Shown one piece after another: positions 44,899 to 53,389 of a stretch of 64,000 nt of DNA. The position numbers and the translations under genes are program-made. This DNA comes from Cupriavidus lacunae (lineage in GTDB: Bacteria; Pseudomonadota; Gammaproteobacteria; Burkholderiales; Burkholderiaceae). The stretch spans positions 18,439 to 82,438 of the forward strand of contig NZ_QKWJ01000030.1 of assembly GCF_003353055.1 (NCBI RefSeq). The letters run 5' to 3'. The notes beneath the pieces are model-generated. The model was given only the letters and a program-made list of their open reading frames with translations. It made no database searches and had not been told where the DNA came from. Position 1 is the first letter of the stretch. Every line of letters begins with the position of its first letter.

Positions 44899-46233
44899 CT
44901 AGTGCTCAAGCGGCTTGTGAGCCGTCTCGCGGGCAGCCAGCAGCGCAACCAGCGTCACGCCCAACGCCACGCAGACGTAGAGCGACACCGCGCCGGTCGT
45001 GCCATAGGCCCTGTACAGGCTCGTGATGATGAGCGAAGCGAAGCCGCCACCCAGGATGCCTGCCAGGGTGTAGGCCAGTGACGAGCCTGCATAGCGCACC
45101 CGCGTCGGGAACTGCTCGGTCACGAACGCTGCCTGCGGGCCGTACATGACAGCATGGATCTGCAGACCCAGCACAACGGCCACACAGATCTGCCACGGCT
45201 GGCTGCTGTCCATCAACACGAAGAACGCGAACGCCCAGACGATTCCCAGCAGTGCGCCGGTCAGGTAGACCGGCCGGCGGCCGAGCTTGTCAGACAGCGC
45301 ACCGAACAGCGGCACCGTCAGCGCATTGCCGGCCGCGCCCAACATCGTCGCGGTCAGTGCCAGCGGACGCGACAGGTGCAGCACGCTGGTGACATAGGTC
45401 AGCGTAAATACCACGACCAGGGCATAGAGCACGTCCGAGCCGATCCGCACGCCGCCGGCCACCAGCAGACGCCGCCAGTGCGATACGAACACTTCCTTGA
45501 GCGGAGTCTTGGCCTGGGCATTGTGGGCAGCCATTTCCTTGAATGCCGGCGTCTCATCCACGCCACGCCGCAGCCACAAGCCGAAGATCACCAGCGCCAC
45601 GCTCGAAACGAACGGGATGCGCCAGCCCCAGGCCAGGAAGTCCTCTGGGCTCAGGAACAGCGAGACCAGGGCAATAAAGCCAGTGCCCAGCAGCGTGCCG
45701 GCCGACGGGCCCACCTGCGTAAAGGACGCGTTGCGCCCGCGCTGGTCCTGCCTGCCGTGCTCCATCGCCAGCAGCACCGCGCCGGCCCACTCGCCGCCGA
45801 TGGCGGCGCCCTGTACAAAGCGCAGCGCCACCAGCAGCAGCGGGCTCCAGATGCCCCACGACGCATAGGTCGGCAGCATGCCCATCGCACCGGTGGCCAC
45901 GCCCATCAGGATCAGCGTGGTCACCAGGACGAAGCGGCGGCCGAGCTTGTCGCCAAGATGGCCGAACACCATGCCCCCGAGCGGTCGGGACACATAGCCG
46001 ACGGCATACGTGGAGAACGCCAGGATCGTGCCGGTGAGCGGATCGAACGACGGAAAGAAGATGACGTTGAAGACCAGCGCCGCCATCAGGTTGTAGACGG
46101 TGAAGTCATACCACTCCAGCGTGGTCCCGATCGAGCTGGCCGCGGCCAGGCGGCGCATCTTCGCGTTGGCGCTGGCATCGCGCGCGCCGGCTGCAGCGCC
46201 GACGTCGGCTACCGGAGAAATCATTTCGCTCAT
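44899..46233 (-). CDS. MHS-type MFS metabolite:proton symporter
   Basis: 444 residues with twelve predicted membrane helices. MHS-family marks: SIGTTLEWYDFTVYNLMAAL, YVSRPLGGMVFGHLGDKLGR, VALRFVQGAAIGGEWAGAVL and LSDKLGRRPVYLTG. Relatives (ShiA, ProP, KgtP) carry carboxylates and zwitterions. Its start codon overlaps the DUF4286 stop. It is probably the uptake system for the substrate of the DUF4286-DUF2848-amidase set. Confidence 0.9.
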   Translation of the reverse strand: MSEMISPVADVGAAAGARDASANAKMRRLAAASSIGTTLEWYDFTVYNLMAALVFNVIFFPSFDPLTGTILAFSTYAVGYVSRPLGGMVFGHLGDKLGRRFVLVTTLILMGVATGAMGMLPTYASWGIWSPLLLVALRFVQGAAIGGEWAGAVLLAMEHGRQDQRGRNASFTQVGPSAGTLLGTGFIALVSLFLSPEDFLAWGWRIPFVSSVALVIFGLWLRRGVDETPAFKEMAAHNAQAKTPLKEVFVSHWRRLLVAGGVRIGSDVLYALVVVFTLTYVTSVLHLSRPLALTATMLGAAGNALTVPLFGALSDKLGRRPVYLTGALLGIVWAFAFFVLMDSSQPWQICVAVVLGLQIHAVMYGPQAAFVTEQFPTRVRYAGSSLAYTLAGILGGGFASLIITSLYRAYGTTGAVSLYVCVALGVTLVALLAARETAHKPLEH

Positions 46234-46898
46234 GACGTCAGTTCCTTTGCGTAGAGTTTCCACTTGAGGATGTAGCGCGTCGCACCTGCGGGATTGGCGT
46301 GCAGGCCCTGCGCCGCGATGCCCAGCGCAAGCTCGCTTGCCTGTTCGTCACTGCTCTCCACGACGAACAAGGGCAGCAGTTCGCGGCCTTCGAGGCTCTC
46401 ATTGGGCAAAGGTTGACTGAGCTCGTCGTCGGGGACGAGAAGATAGGAGCGGACGAACCCTGCGCGCAGCGAGAGTTCATCTCCGACCTTGCCGGCGCGA
46501 TCGATGAGGGACACGGCATCGTCGGCGCGCGGCAGTGGAAGGACCGCGAGCCAGCTGCCGCTACCTTGTCCCACCGAAGCATCGACCGAGCACACGCGGC
46601 GCATCGGCTTGCGCATGCGTCCAAGGTTGGTGACTGACCATGGGGTCTGGTGCCGGAAGGCCTGCTTGTAGGCGGCCGAGGTGAACGCAGCCAGCGATTC
46701 GGTGCGATAGAGGCCAAGGTACTTCGGGCCACCGTGCACTGCCTGGTAGCGCGCGGCCGAGATAAAGCCTGGAACGCGCGCACGCTCCTCTATGTGTTCG
46801 CGGTCGTACCAGAGGTTGAAATCGGCTTCATCGGCCGCATCCACATCGGACGCGACGAACAACAAGCCATGTGGGGGAATGGCCGCAAGATTGCTCAT
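46230..46898 (-). CDS. DUF4286 family protein
   Basis: 222 residues. The N-terminal half has the ferredoxin-like dabb-type signature of DUF4286: LLFVASDVDAADEADFNLWY, DREHIEERARVPGFISAARY and GGPKYLGLYRTESLAAFTS. The second half repeats the same fold loosely. No biochemical function is known. GGAGATA lies at good distance before the ATG. It opens the operon with the transporter, DUF2848 and amidase genes. The 161-bp gap upstream should carry the promoter controlled by the neighbouring LysR protein. Confidence 0.8.
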   Translation of the reverse strand: MSNLAAIPPHGLLFVASDVDAADEADFNLWYDREHIEERARVPGFISAARYQAVHGGPKYLGLYRTESLAAFTSAAYKQAFRHQTPWSVTNLGRMRKPMRRVCSVDASVGQGSGSWLAVLPLPRADDAVSLIDRAGKVGDELSLRAGFVRSYLLVPDDELSQPLPNESLEGRELLPLFVVESSDEQASELALGIAAQGLHANPAGATRYILKWKLYAKELTS

Positions 46899-47059
46899 CA
46901 AACTCTATCTCCTCTGACGGGGTGATCGCCGGGCGTGGCTGATGAGTCGATGATCGTTGCAGCAGCGAGTCAGGACAAACGGGAAATTGTTGGTCCTTCC
47001 GATCAGTTTTTCTTGTGGATACGGCCGGGAAACTGCACCGGGGTGGCGCAACGGCCTTT

Positions 47060-47977
47060 CTAGGCACCCGAATACGGTGCAGGCAGCGACCGGACGAACT
47101 GATCCGATTCGCGGCAGGCCAGTTCGGCAACAAAGCGGATGGCCTCGGAAACGCCATGGTCGTGATAGCTGACCACGACACGCTGCGGTGGCAGCGGAAC
47201 ATCGCAGGCAAGCAGGCGCAATTCGCCGCGCTCGACCTGCTCGCGCACCGGTGCCAGCGGCATCAGGGCATTGCCGAACCCGCCCTTGACCAGCCTGACA
47301 ATGGCGGCGATCGAGCTCACGCAATGCACCTTGCCTACCGGCAGTCCGGCCTTGCGATACAGCTCCTTGAGCGCAACGTGGGGCTGCGAGCCCCGGCTCA
47401 TCGTGATGGTCGGATGCTGGAGCAGCCCGGCCAGCAGGCCTTCACCCGGCTGCGCTTCGCCCGGCGGGCCAACCCAGCCCATCGCCATCGGCAGGCAGGG
47501 CATGCTGGCAATGCCTTCGCCGACGGCAGTGTCGGTCTGCAGCGCGATATCGATTGCGCCGGCGCGCAAGCTGTTGTGCAGCCCTTCGGTCGTCTCGGAG
47601 GTGATCTGCACCTCGATGCCGGGATAGGTCGAGCTCAGGTGGCGCAGGAAGTCGACCAGCCAGGTATGGACCACGGTCTCGATCGCGCCGATGCGCACCA
47701 GCCCGAGCAGCTGCTGGTCCGAGCGGCCCAGCACCATGATCTCGCGCTGCAGCTCGAGCATCCGCTCGCCGTAGCCGAGCAAGCGCAGGCCAACCGGCGT
47801 CAGGCGCAGGTCGCGGGCCTCGCGTTCAAAGACGCGCGCGCCGATCTCCTGCTCGAGCGAGGCGATGCGGTTTGACATGGCAGCCTGCGTGATGTGCAGA
47901 TGGTCGGCCGCTGCGCGGAAACTGCCAAGCCGCGCTACCCACATAAAGGCCTCGATGAATCGTGTATTCAAGGGCAC
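47060..47977 (-). CDS. LysR-family regulator
   Basis: 305 residues from a GTG. Helix-turn-helix: FMWVARLGSFRAAADHLHIT, QAAMSNRIASLEQEIGARVF. The effector domain has VRIGAIETVVHTWLVDFLRH and GFGNALMPLAPVREQVERGE. It is co-directional with and just upstream of the DUF4286 operon and is its likely regulator. The alternative start is a TTG two codons later. Confidence 0.88.
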   Translation of the reverse strand: MPLNTRFIEAFMWVARLGSFRAAADHLHITQAAMSNRIASLEQEIGARVFEREARDLRLTPVGLRLLGYGERMLELQREIMVLGRSDQQLLGLVRIGAIETVVHTWLVDFLRHLSSTYPGIEVQITSETTEGLHNSLRAGAIDIALQTDTAVGEGIASMPCLPMAMGWVGPPGEAQPGEGLLAGLLQHPTITMSRGSQPHVALKELYRKAGLPVGKVHCVSSIAAIVRLVKGGFGNALMPLAPVREQVERGELRLLACDVPLPPQRVVVSYHDHGVSEAIRFVAELACRESDQFVRSLPAPYSGA

Positions 47978-48107
47978 CCCGGCGCAAGGCGGCCTGAAGC
48001 CACACCATTCATGATGTCGTCCCCTCGTATTTGTGTGTCAATTTTCCGAGGATTGTACCTGTATGCCCGTATATGGACTTCTGGCAGGCTGTTGGAATTC
48101 GAGGCTC

Positions 48108-48485
48108 TTACACAGTGATGACCAGATCGGTGTACTTCGACAAATGACCGTCCGAAGTCAGCAAACGTAGTGGCTCCGAAAGAGCCTGTGCGACCAGGAG
48201 CCGGTCGAACGGATCACAGTGAATATCCGGCAGGTCGCGCACCATCGCCGCGTGGACCGCCCGCACCGGCAATTCCGAAAAGCCGCTCGCTTCAATCTCG
48301 GACACCAGGAGGTTCACATCGACGTCGAGCTTGCCAAGCCCGGCCTTGATCGACGCCTCCCAAATACTCGCGCTGCTGACGAACACATCGTCGGCGTCAA
48401 GTATCAGCTTGCGGGCCGCTGTGGTCAGCTTGCGGTCGTCCGTGACAGACCAAAGGTAAACGTGCGTATCGAGAAGCAGGCGCAT
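48108..48485 (-). CDS. vapC: PIN-domain toxin VapC
   Basis: 125 residues. PIN nuclease acidic residues are visible: Asp in MRLLLDTHVYLWS, Glu in SASIWEASIKAGLG, Asp in IHCDPFDRLLVAQA and Asp in LLTSDGHLSKY. It cleaves RNA, often tRNA or rRNA, when the antitoxin is lost. Its ATG overlaps the antitoxin's TGA (TGATG), so the pair is translationally coupled. Confidence 0.92.
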   Translation of the reverse strand: MRLLLDTHVYLWSVTDDRKLTTAARKLILDADDVFVSSASIWEASIKAGLGKLDVDVNLLVSEIEASGFSELPVRAVHAAMVRDLPDIHCDPFDRLLVAQALSEPLRLLTSDGHLSKYTDLVITV

Positions 48486-48721
48486 CACCGACCCTCGAAT
48501 GCGGCGATCACGTCATCGGGCAGCGGCGCATCGAAGTCTTCGGCGATGCGCACCTTGCCTTTCAGGCCACCAAACCGACGCACCACCCTGGCCCGTTCCA
48601 TCGGCACCAGTCGCGCGGCCGGTTTGCCTGCCTTGGCAATCACGATTTCCTCGCCGCTGGCTGCGGCATCGACCAAACGCGAAAAATGGGTCTTCGCCTC
48701 ATGGATATTGACCGTCCGCAT
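48485..48721 (-). CDS. vapB: Phd/YefM-type antitoxin (VapB)
   Basis: 78 residues. The N-terminal Phd/YefM DNA-binding fold is NIHEAKTHFSRLVDAAASGE and IVIAKAGKPAARLVPMER. The C-terminal part (IAEDFDAPLPDDVIAAFEG) is the acidic toxin-binding tail. It precedes vapC. A perfect inverted repeat begins 12 bp upstream of its start and is the expected autoregulatory site. Confidence 0.92.
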   Translation of the reverse strand: MRTVNIHEAKTHFSRLVDAAASGEEIVIAKAGKPAARLVPMERARVVRRFGGLKGKVRIAEDFDAPLPDDVIAAFEGR

Positions 48722-48732
48722 TTTTGCTCCTG

Positions 48733-48757
48733 GTGGACTAAGCCCATATTAGTCCAC
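48733..48757. promoter_or_regulatory. VapB operator
   Basis: A perfect 9-bp inverted repeat, GTGGACTAA and TTAGTCCAC, with a 7-bp spacer, just upstream of the antitoxin gene. This is the usual site for antitoxin/complex autorepression. Confidence 0.75.
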
Positions 48758-48856
48758 TGAGTCCTTCTGGGGTCTACTACATCTCGTAATACTTCCCGAT
48801 TCCTGACTTCGCCCCTCCGGCCCGTGTAAACTGCTGGATTTTTCAAATCCGGCGGA

Positions 48857-49597
48857 ATGTTACAAGTGCCCCGGCGCACAGGCTTCAGCGGCCCGACCCT
48901 GGTCCGCCTGCTGGCTCGCCTGACCGACGCCGACGCCCCCTCTCCTGCAAGCTCGCTCTCCAGCCAGCTAAGCCAATGGCTTGGCTGGGCGGACGCGATC
49001 GCGCTGTCGTCGGCGCTGAAGGCCAATGCGCCGGCTATGCCACCCGCATCAGGTGCCGCCGGCGGCACCGAGGCGCAGGAATGCGCGCGCGTGCGCGCCA
49101 CGCTGGCCGCTGCCATCGTGGAAGACACCACGCTTGCCAGCAGGCGGCGCGGGCCCTCCCGGCCGTCTGCGCTGCCTGACCCCGTCGATGCGCAGGTCGA
49201 CTACGCGGTCTATCGCCAGCGTTATCTCACGCTGCAACAGACCATGGAAACCGCGATCGGCACCCTGCGCGCGCGCCTGCGTGCCGCGCTGTCGGCCCGT
49301 GCGCCCGGCGTGGCCAAGCTGGCCATGGTCGATGCGGTGATGGAACGCGTGCTGGGTGCGCGCGAGCAGGCCCTGCTGGGCGCGGTGCCGACCATGCTGG
49401 AGCCGCATTTCCAGCGCCTGCGCCAGACTGAAGCGGCGGCGCTGGCCGAGGCCCAGGCCGCGGGGCAACCCGCTGCGGTCCGCCGCGGCGCGTGGCTGGG
49501 GGTGTTCCGCAAAGATATGCAGAGCGTATTGCTCGCCGAACTCGACATCCGCTGGCAGCCCGTTGAAGGCCTGCTGGCGGCGCTGCAAGACAGCTAA
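48857..49597 (+). CDS. DUF3348 family protein
   Basis: 246 residues, no signal peptide or membrane helix. I recognise the family DUF3348 by FSGPTLVRLLARLTDAD, LSSQLSQWLGWADAIALSSA, a central YAVYRQRYLTLQQTMETAIG and FRKDMQSVLLAELDIRWQPV. It is mostly helical. Function unknown. It opens a four-gene operon and ends 10 bp before the DUF802 gene. It is likely a cytoplasmic partner of the motor-like pair. Confidence 0.85.
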   Translation: MLQVPRRTGFSGPTLVRLLARLTDADAPSPASSLSSQLSQWLGWADAIALSSALKANAPAMPPASGAAGGTEAQECARVRATLAAAIVEDTTLASRRRGPSRPSALPDPVDAQVDYAVYRQRYLTLQQTMETAIGTLRARLRAALSARAPGVAKLAMVDAVMERVLGAREQALLGAVPTMLEPHFQRLRQTEAAALAEAQAAGQPAAVRRGAWLGVFRKDMQSVLLAELDIRWQPVEGLLAALQDS

Positions 49598-49607
49598 CCA
49601 GGACATC

Positions 49608-52600
49608 ATGAACCGATACCTCACCCATATTGTTGCTTTCCTGGCGGGCCTGGCGGTCGTGTGCTGGATTGGCGCGGGCTATGCCGCCACCAATTTCCTC
49701 GCGCTCATCGTCACTTTGCTGATCGGCGGCTTCTACGTGGCGGGCGCGTTCGAGCTGTACCGCTATCGCCAGGCCACGGCAACGCTGGCACAGGCGCTCG
49801 CCGGCCTGTCCGAAGCGCCGGCCAGCCTTGGCGGCTGGCTGGAACGGCTGCATCCGAGCCTGCGCGACAGCGCGCGCCTGCGCGTCGAAGGCGAGCGCGT
49901 CGGGCTGCCCGGCCCTGCTCTCACGCCCTACCTGGTCGGTCTGCTGGTGCTGCTGGGCATGCTGGGCACGTTCCTGGGCATGGTGGCCACCCTGCGTGGC
50001 ACGGGCATCGCGCTGGAAGGCGCCACCGACCTGCAGGCCATCCGCGCCTCGCTGGCGGCGCCGGTCAAGGGGCTGGGCTTTGCCTTCGGCACCTCGGTCG
50101 CGGGCGTGGCCACGTCGGCCATGCTGGGGCTGCTGTCCGCGCTGTGCCGGCGCGAGCGGATCCAGGCCGCGCAGGCGCTCGACGCCCGCATCGCCACCAC
50201 GCTGCGCCCCTACTCCCGTGGCCACCAGCGCGACGAAGCCTTCCGGCTGCTGCAGCGCCAGGCCGACGTGATGCCGGCGCTGGTCGAGCAGATGCAAGCC
50301 ATGATGCGCACCATGGCGCATCAGAACGAAGCGCTGACCGAGCGCCTGGCTGCGAGCCAGGACGCCTTCCACGGCAAGACCGAAGTGGTCTATACCCGCC
50401 TGGCGTCGTCGGTGGCGCAATCGCTGAAGGACAGCATTGCCGACAGCGCCCGCGCCGCGAGCGCCGCGATCCAGCCTGCCGTGGACGCGACCATGGCAGG
50501 CCTGGCGCGCGAAACCACAGCCTTGCGCGACACCGTGACGCAGGCGGTGCAACAGCATCTGGATGGGGTATCGGGCCGTTTCGAGACCGCCACCGCAGGT
50601 GTTGCCGATACCTGGAACCAGGCGCTGGCCGGGCATCAACGCACGAGCGAGGCACTGGCCGAGAACCTGCGCACCGCCCTGGACGGCTTTAGCCAGACCT
50701 TCGAACAACGCTCGGCCGGGCTGCTGGACGGTGTCGCCACCCGCCTCGACGCCGTGGCAGCCGGCGCTGCCGACGCCTGGCGCGATGCGCTGTCCCGGCA
50801 AGAGCGCGCGGGCGAGAAGCTCGCCAGCGACAACCAGCAGGCACTGGCGGCCGCCACCGCCGCGTTCGGCGAACAGGCGGCGGCGCTGGTGCGCACCTTG
50901 GGCGAGTCGCATGCCGGCCTGCGGACGCAGCTGGCCGCGCACGACGCGCAGCGCCTGTCGGCCTGGGCCGATACGCTCGGCACCATGACGGCCGGGTTGC
51001 GCCAGGAATTGGAGCAACTGAACGCCCACACGGTCAGCCGCCAGGACGAGATCAGCACCACGCTCGCACAGAGCGTGCGCGATATCTCGGCCCAGACCCA
51101 GGCACATGCCACCCAGACCCTCGCGGAGATCGACCGTCTGGTGCAAGCCGCATCGGACGCGCCGAAGGCTGCCGTCGCGCTGCAGGCGGAACTGGCTTCG
51201 CGCGACGAACAGCGCTTTGCCGCCTGGGCCGATACGCTCGGCGGCATGACCGCAGCGTTGCGCCAGGAGTGGGAGCAACTGAACGCTCACACGGTCAGCC
51301 GCCAGGACGAGATCAGCACGACGCTGGCGCAGAGCGTGCGCGACATCTCGGCCCAGACCCAGGCGCATGCCAGCCAGACCCTCGCGGAGATCGACCGTCT
51401 GGTGCAAGCCGCATCGGACGCGCCGAAGGCTGCCGTCGCGCTGCAGGCGGAACTGGCTTCTCGCGATGAACAGCGCTTTGCCACCTGGACCGATACGCTC
51501 GGCAGCATGACCGCAGCCCTGCGCCAGGAGTGGGAGCAACTGAACGCTCACACGGTCATCCGCCAGGACGAGATCAGCACGACGCTCGCGCAGAGCGTGC
51601 GCGATATCTCGGCCCAGACGCAGGCGCATGCCAGCCGCACCCTTGCGGAGATCGACCGCCTGGTGCAGGCAGCATCGGATGCCCCGAAGGCGGCCGTTGC
51701 ACTGCAGGCGGAACTGGCTTCGCGCGACGAACAGCGCTTTGCGAGCTGGACCGAAACGCTCGGCACCGTCGCCGCCACGCTGCGCCAGCAGTGGGAACAT
51801 TCCAGCACGCACGCCGCCACCCGCCAGCAGGAAATCTGCGAGGCGCTGGCGCAGACCGCGCGCGCGATCTCGACCGAGACGCAGGCGCACACCAGCACCA
51901 CCCTCGCCGAAATCGACCGCCTGGTGCAGGCTGCGGCCGAGGCGCCCAGGGCTGCCACCGCGCTGCAGGCGGAACTGGCATCGCAGGACGCGCAACGCAT
52001 GGCTGCGTGGACCGAAACACTCCGCACCATGGCCGCCTCGCTGCGCCAGGAATGGGAACAGGCCAGCGCGCACACCGCCAGCCGCCAGCAGGAGATCTGC
52101 GAGACACTGGCCGTCACCGCGCGCGACATGGCCGCCCAGGCCCAGACCCAGGCCACCGGCACCGTCGCCGAAGTCGCCCGCCTGATGCAGGCCGCGTCCG
52201 AAGCGCCCAGGGCCGCCGCCGAGGTCATCGCGGAACTGCGCGAGAAGCTCACCGACGGCATGGCGCGCGACCACGCCATGCTGGAAGAGCGCAGCCGCAT
52301 GATGGAAACGCTGGGCACGCTGCTTGACGCCGTGAACCACGCCTCCACCGAGCAGCGCATCGCGGTCGACACGCTGGTCGCCACCACGGCCGACCTGCTC
52401 GAGCGCGTCGGCACCCGCTTCACCGACAAGGTCGAGTCCGAGACCGGCAAGCTCACCGATGTCGCCGCGCAGGTCACCGGCAGCGCGGTCGAGGTGGCCA
52501 GCCTGGGCGAAGCCTTCGGCGTGGCGGTGCAGCTCTTCAGCGAATCCAACGGCAAGCTGATCGACCACCTGCAGCGCATCGAGGCCGCGCTGGACAAGTC

Positions 52601-52745
52601 GATGACGCGCAGCGACGAGCAACTGGCCTACTATGTGGCGCAGGCGCGTGAAGTCGTCGACCTGAGCATGCTGTCGCAGAAGCAGATCCTGGAAGACCTG
52701 CAGCAGCGCGCCGGCCAGCAAGCGTCCAGCGCAGAGGCGGCATGA
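49608..52745 (+). CDS. DUF802 family MotA/ExbB-like membrane protein with long coiled-coil tail
   Basis: 1045 residues. Two N-terminal membrane helices (about 7-48), then two more at about 103-130 (LVGLLVLLGMLGTFLGMVAT) and 150-180 (GLGFAFGTSVAGVATSAMLG). The third and fourth resemble the pore helices of MotA/TolQ/ExbB. From about 200 to the end the protein is a helical, Ala/Gln/Glu/Arg-rich coiled coil, including five 87-residue tandem repeats (about 442-876). Function unknown. Topology and a MotB-like next gene suggest an ion-driven stator with a long cytoplasmic tail, as in ZorA. AGGA precedes the ATG; the stop overlaps the next start. Confidence 0.85.
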   Translation: MNRYLTHIVAFLAGLAVVCWIGAGYAATNFLALIVTLLIGGFYVAGAFELYRYRQATATLAQALAGLSEAPASLGGWLERLHPSLRDSARLRVEGERVGLPGPALTPYLVGLLVLLGMLGTFLGMVATLRGTGIALEGATDLQAIRASLAAPVKGLGFAFGTSVAGVATSAMLGLLSALCRRERIQAAQALDARIATTLRPYSRGHQRDEAFRLLQRQADVMPALVEQMQAMMRTMAHQNEALTERLAASQDAFHGKTEVVYTRLASSVAQSLKDSIADSARAASAAIQPAVDATMAGLARETTALRDTVTQAVQQHLDGVSGRFETATAGVADTWNQALAGHQRTSEALAENLRTALDGFSQTFEQRSAGLLDGVATRLDAVAAGAADAWRDALSRQERAGEKLASDNQQALAAATAAFGEQAAALVRTLGESHAGLRTQLAAHDAQRLSAWADTLGTMTAGLRQELEQLNAHTVSRQDEISTTLAQSVRDISAQTQAHATQTLAEIDRLVQAASDAPKAAVALQAELASRDEQRFAAWADTLGGMTAALRQEWEQLNAHTVSRQDEISTTLAQSVRDISAQTQAHASQTLAEIDRLVQAASDAPKAAVALQAELASRDEQRFATWTDTLGSMTAALRQEWEQLNAHTVIRQDEISTTLAQSVRDISAQTQAHASRTLAEIDRLVQAASDAPKAAVALQAELASRDEQRFASWTETLGTVAATLRQQWEHSSTHAATRQQEICEALAQTARAISTETQAHTSTTLAEIDRLVQAAAEAPRAATALQAELASQDAQRMAAWTETLRTMAASLRQEWEQASAHTASRQQEICETLAVTARDMAAQAQTQATGTVAEVARLMQAASEAPRAAAEVIAELREKLTDGMARDHAMLEERSRMMETLGTLLDAVNHASTEQRIAVDTLVATTADLLERVGTRFTDKVESETGKLTDVAAQVTGSAVEVASLGEAFGVAVQLFSESNGKLIDHLQRIEAALDKSMTRSDEQLAYYVAQAREVVDLSMLSQKQILEDLQQRAGQQASSAEAA
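50931..52235 (+). repeat. Five tandem 261-bp repeats within the DUF802 gene
   Basis: Units begin at 50931, 51192, 51453, 51714 and 51975, each encoding 87 residues that start L-A-x-x-D-x-Q-R and contain RLVQAA and LQAEL. The period is a whole number of codons. Units two and three are nearly identical in DNA; the fourth and fifth are more diverged. This suggests recent unit duplication, and the number may vary between strains. Confidence 0.9.
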
Positions 52746-53389
52746 GAGAGGAATTCGACGCCGGTGTTGAGCCGACCGTTCCCGCGTGGGCGGTCTTTGG
52801 CGACCTGATGTCGGTGCTGCTGGGCGCGTTCGTGCTGATCGTGCTGGGGGTCATCGGCGTGCAGATGGAACTGTCGGCCAGGCTGGAAGCCGAGGTCAAG
52901 CAGCGCCAAGAGGAAGCCCAGCGCCGCGAGACGCTGGAAAAGGCGCTGGCGGGACCGCTCGCGGCGGGCCGCGTGACGCTGGTGAACGGGCGCATCGGCA
53001 TCAGCGGCAGCGTGCTGTTTGCGCTCAATTCCGACCAGTTGCAGCCCGAAGGCCGCGACCTGCTCAAGAGCCTGGCCCAGCCGCTGTCGGCCTACCTGCG
53101 CAGCCGCGACGAGATCCTGATGGTCAGCGGTTTTACCGACGACCAGCAGGTGCGCGAGCGCAACCGGCGCTTTGCCGACAACTGGGAACTGTCGGCGCAG
53201 CGCGCACTGACCGTGACCCGCACGCTGATCGATGCAGGCATCCCGCCCTCGTCGGTGTTCTCGGCCGCCTTCGGTTCGCAGCAGCCCGTGACGCCCAATG
53301 CCGATGCCGAGGGCCGCGCGAAGAACCGGCGCGTGGAAATCTCGCCGGTGCCGCGCGTAACCACGGGCACGGTGAAGGCGCATGGCTAG
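52742..53389 (+). CDS. MotB/OmpA-like protein, partner of the DUF802 protein
   Basis: 215 residues. One membrane helix at about 17-42 with AVFGDLMSVLLGAFVLIVLG; the Asp at its start sits where MotB and ZorB carry their ion-binding Asp. A short coiled linker follows, then an OmpA-like peptidoglycan-binding domain (about 85-200): GSVLFALNSDQLQPEGRDLL, VSGFTDDQQ and NWELSAQRALTVTRTLIDAG, ending NRRVEI. It overlaps its neighbours by four and eight bases. Likely forms an inner-membrane stator anchored to the wall. Confidence 0.88.
   Translation: MREEFDAGVEPTVPAWAVFGDLMSVLLGAFVLIVLGVIGVQMELSARLEAEVKQRQEEAQRRETLEKALAGPLAAGRVTLVNGRIGISGSVLFALNSDQLQPEGRDLLKSLAQPLSAYLRSRDEILMVSGFTDDQQVRERNRRFADNWELSAQRALTVTRTLIDAGIPPSSVFSAAFGSQQPVTPNADAEGRAKNRRVEISPVPRVTTGTVKAHG

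Noticed and set aside
50931..52235. Regular repeats considered as a CRISPR array or satellite
   Set aside because: Units are 261 bp with no spacers, stay in frame and encode coiled coil; they are protein repeats.
49227..52721. A 1164-codon minus-strand frame opposite the DUF802 gene, itself repetitive
   Set aside because: Its repeats are only the reverse reading of the 261-bp units. The plus-strand frame has membrane helices, operon overlaps and a Shine-Dalgarno.
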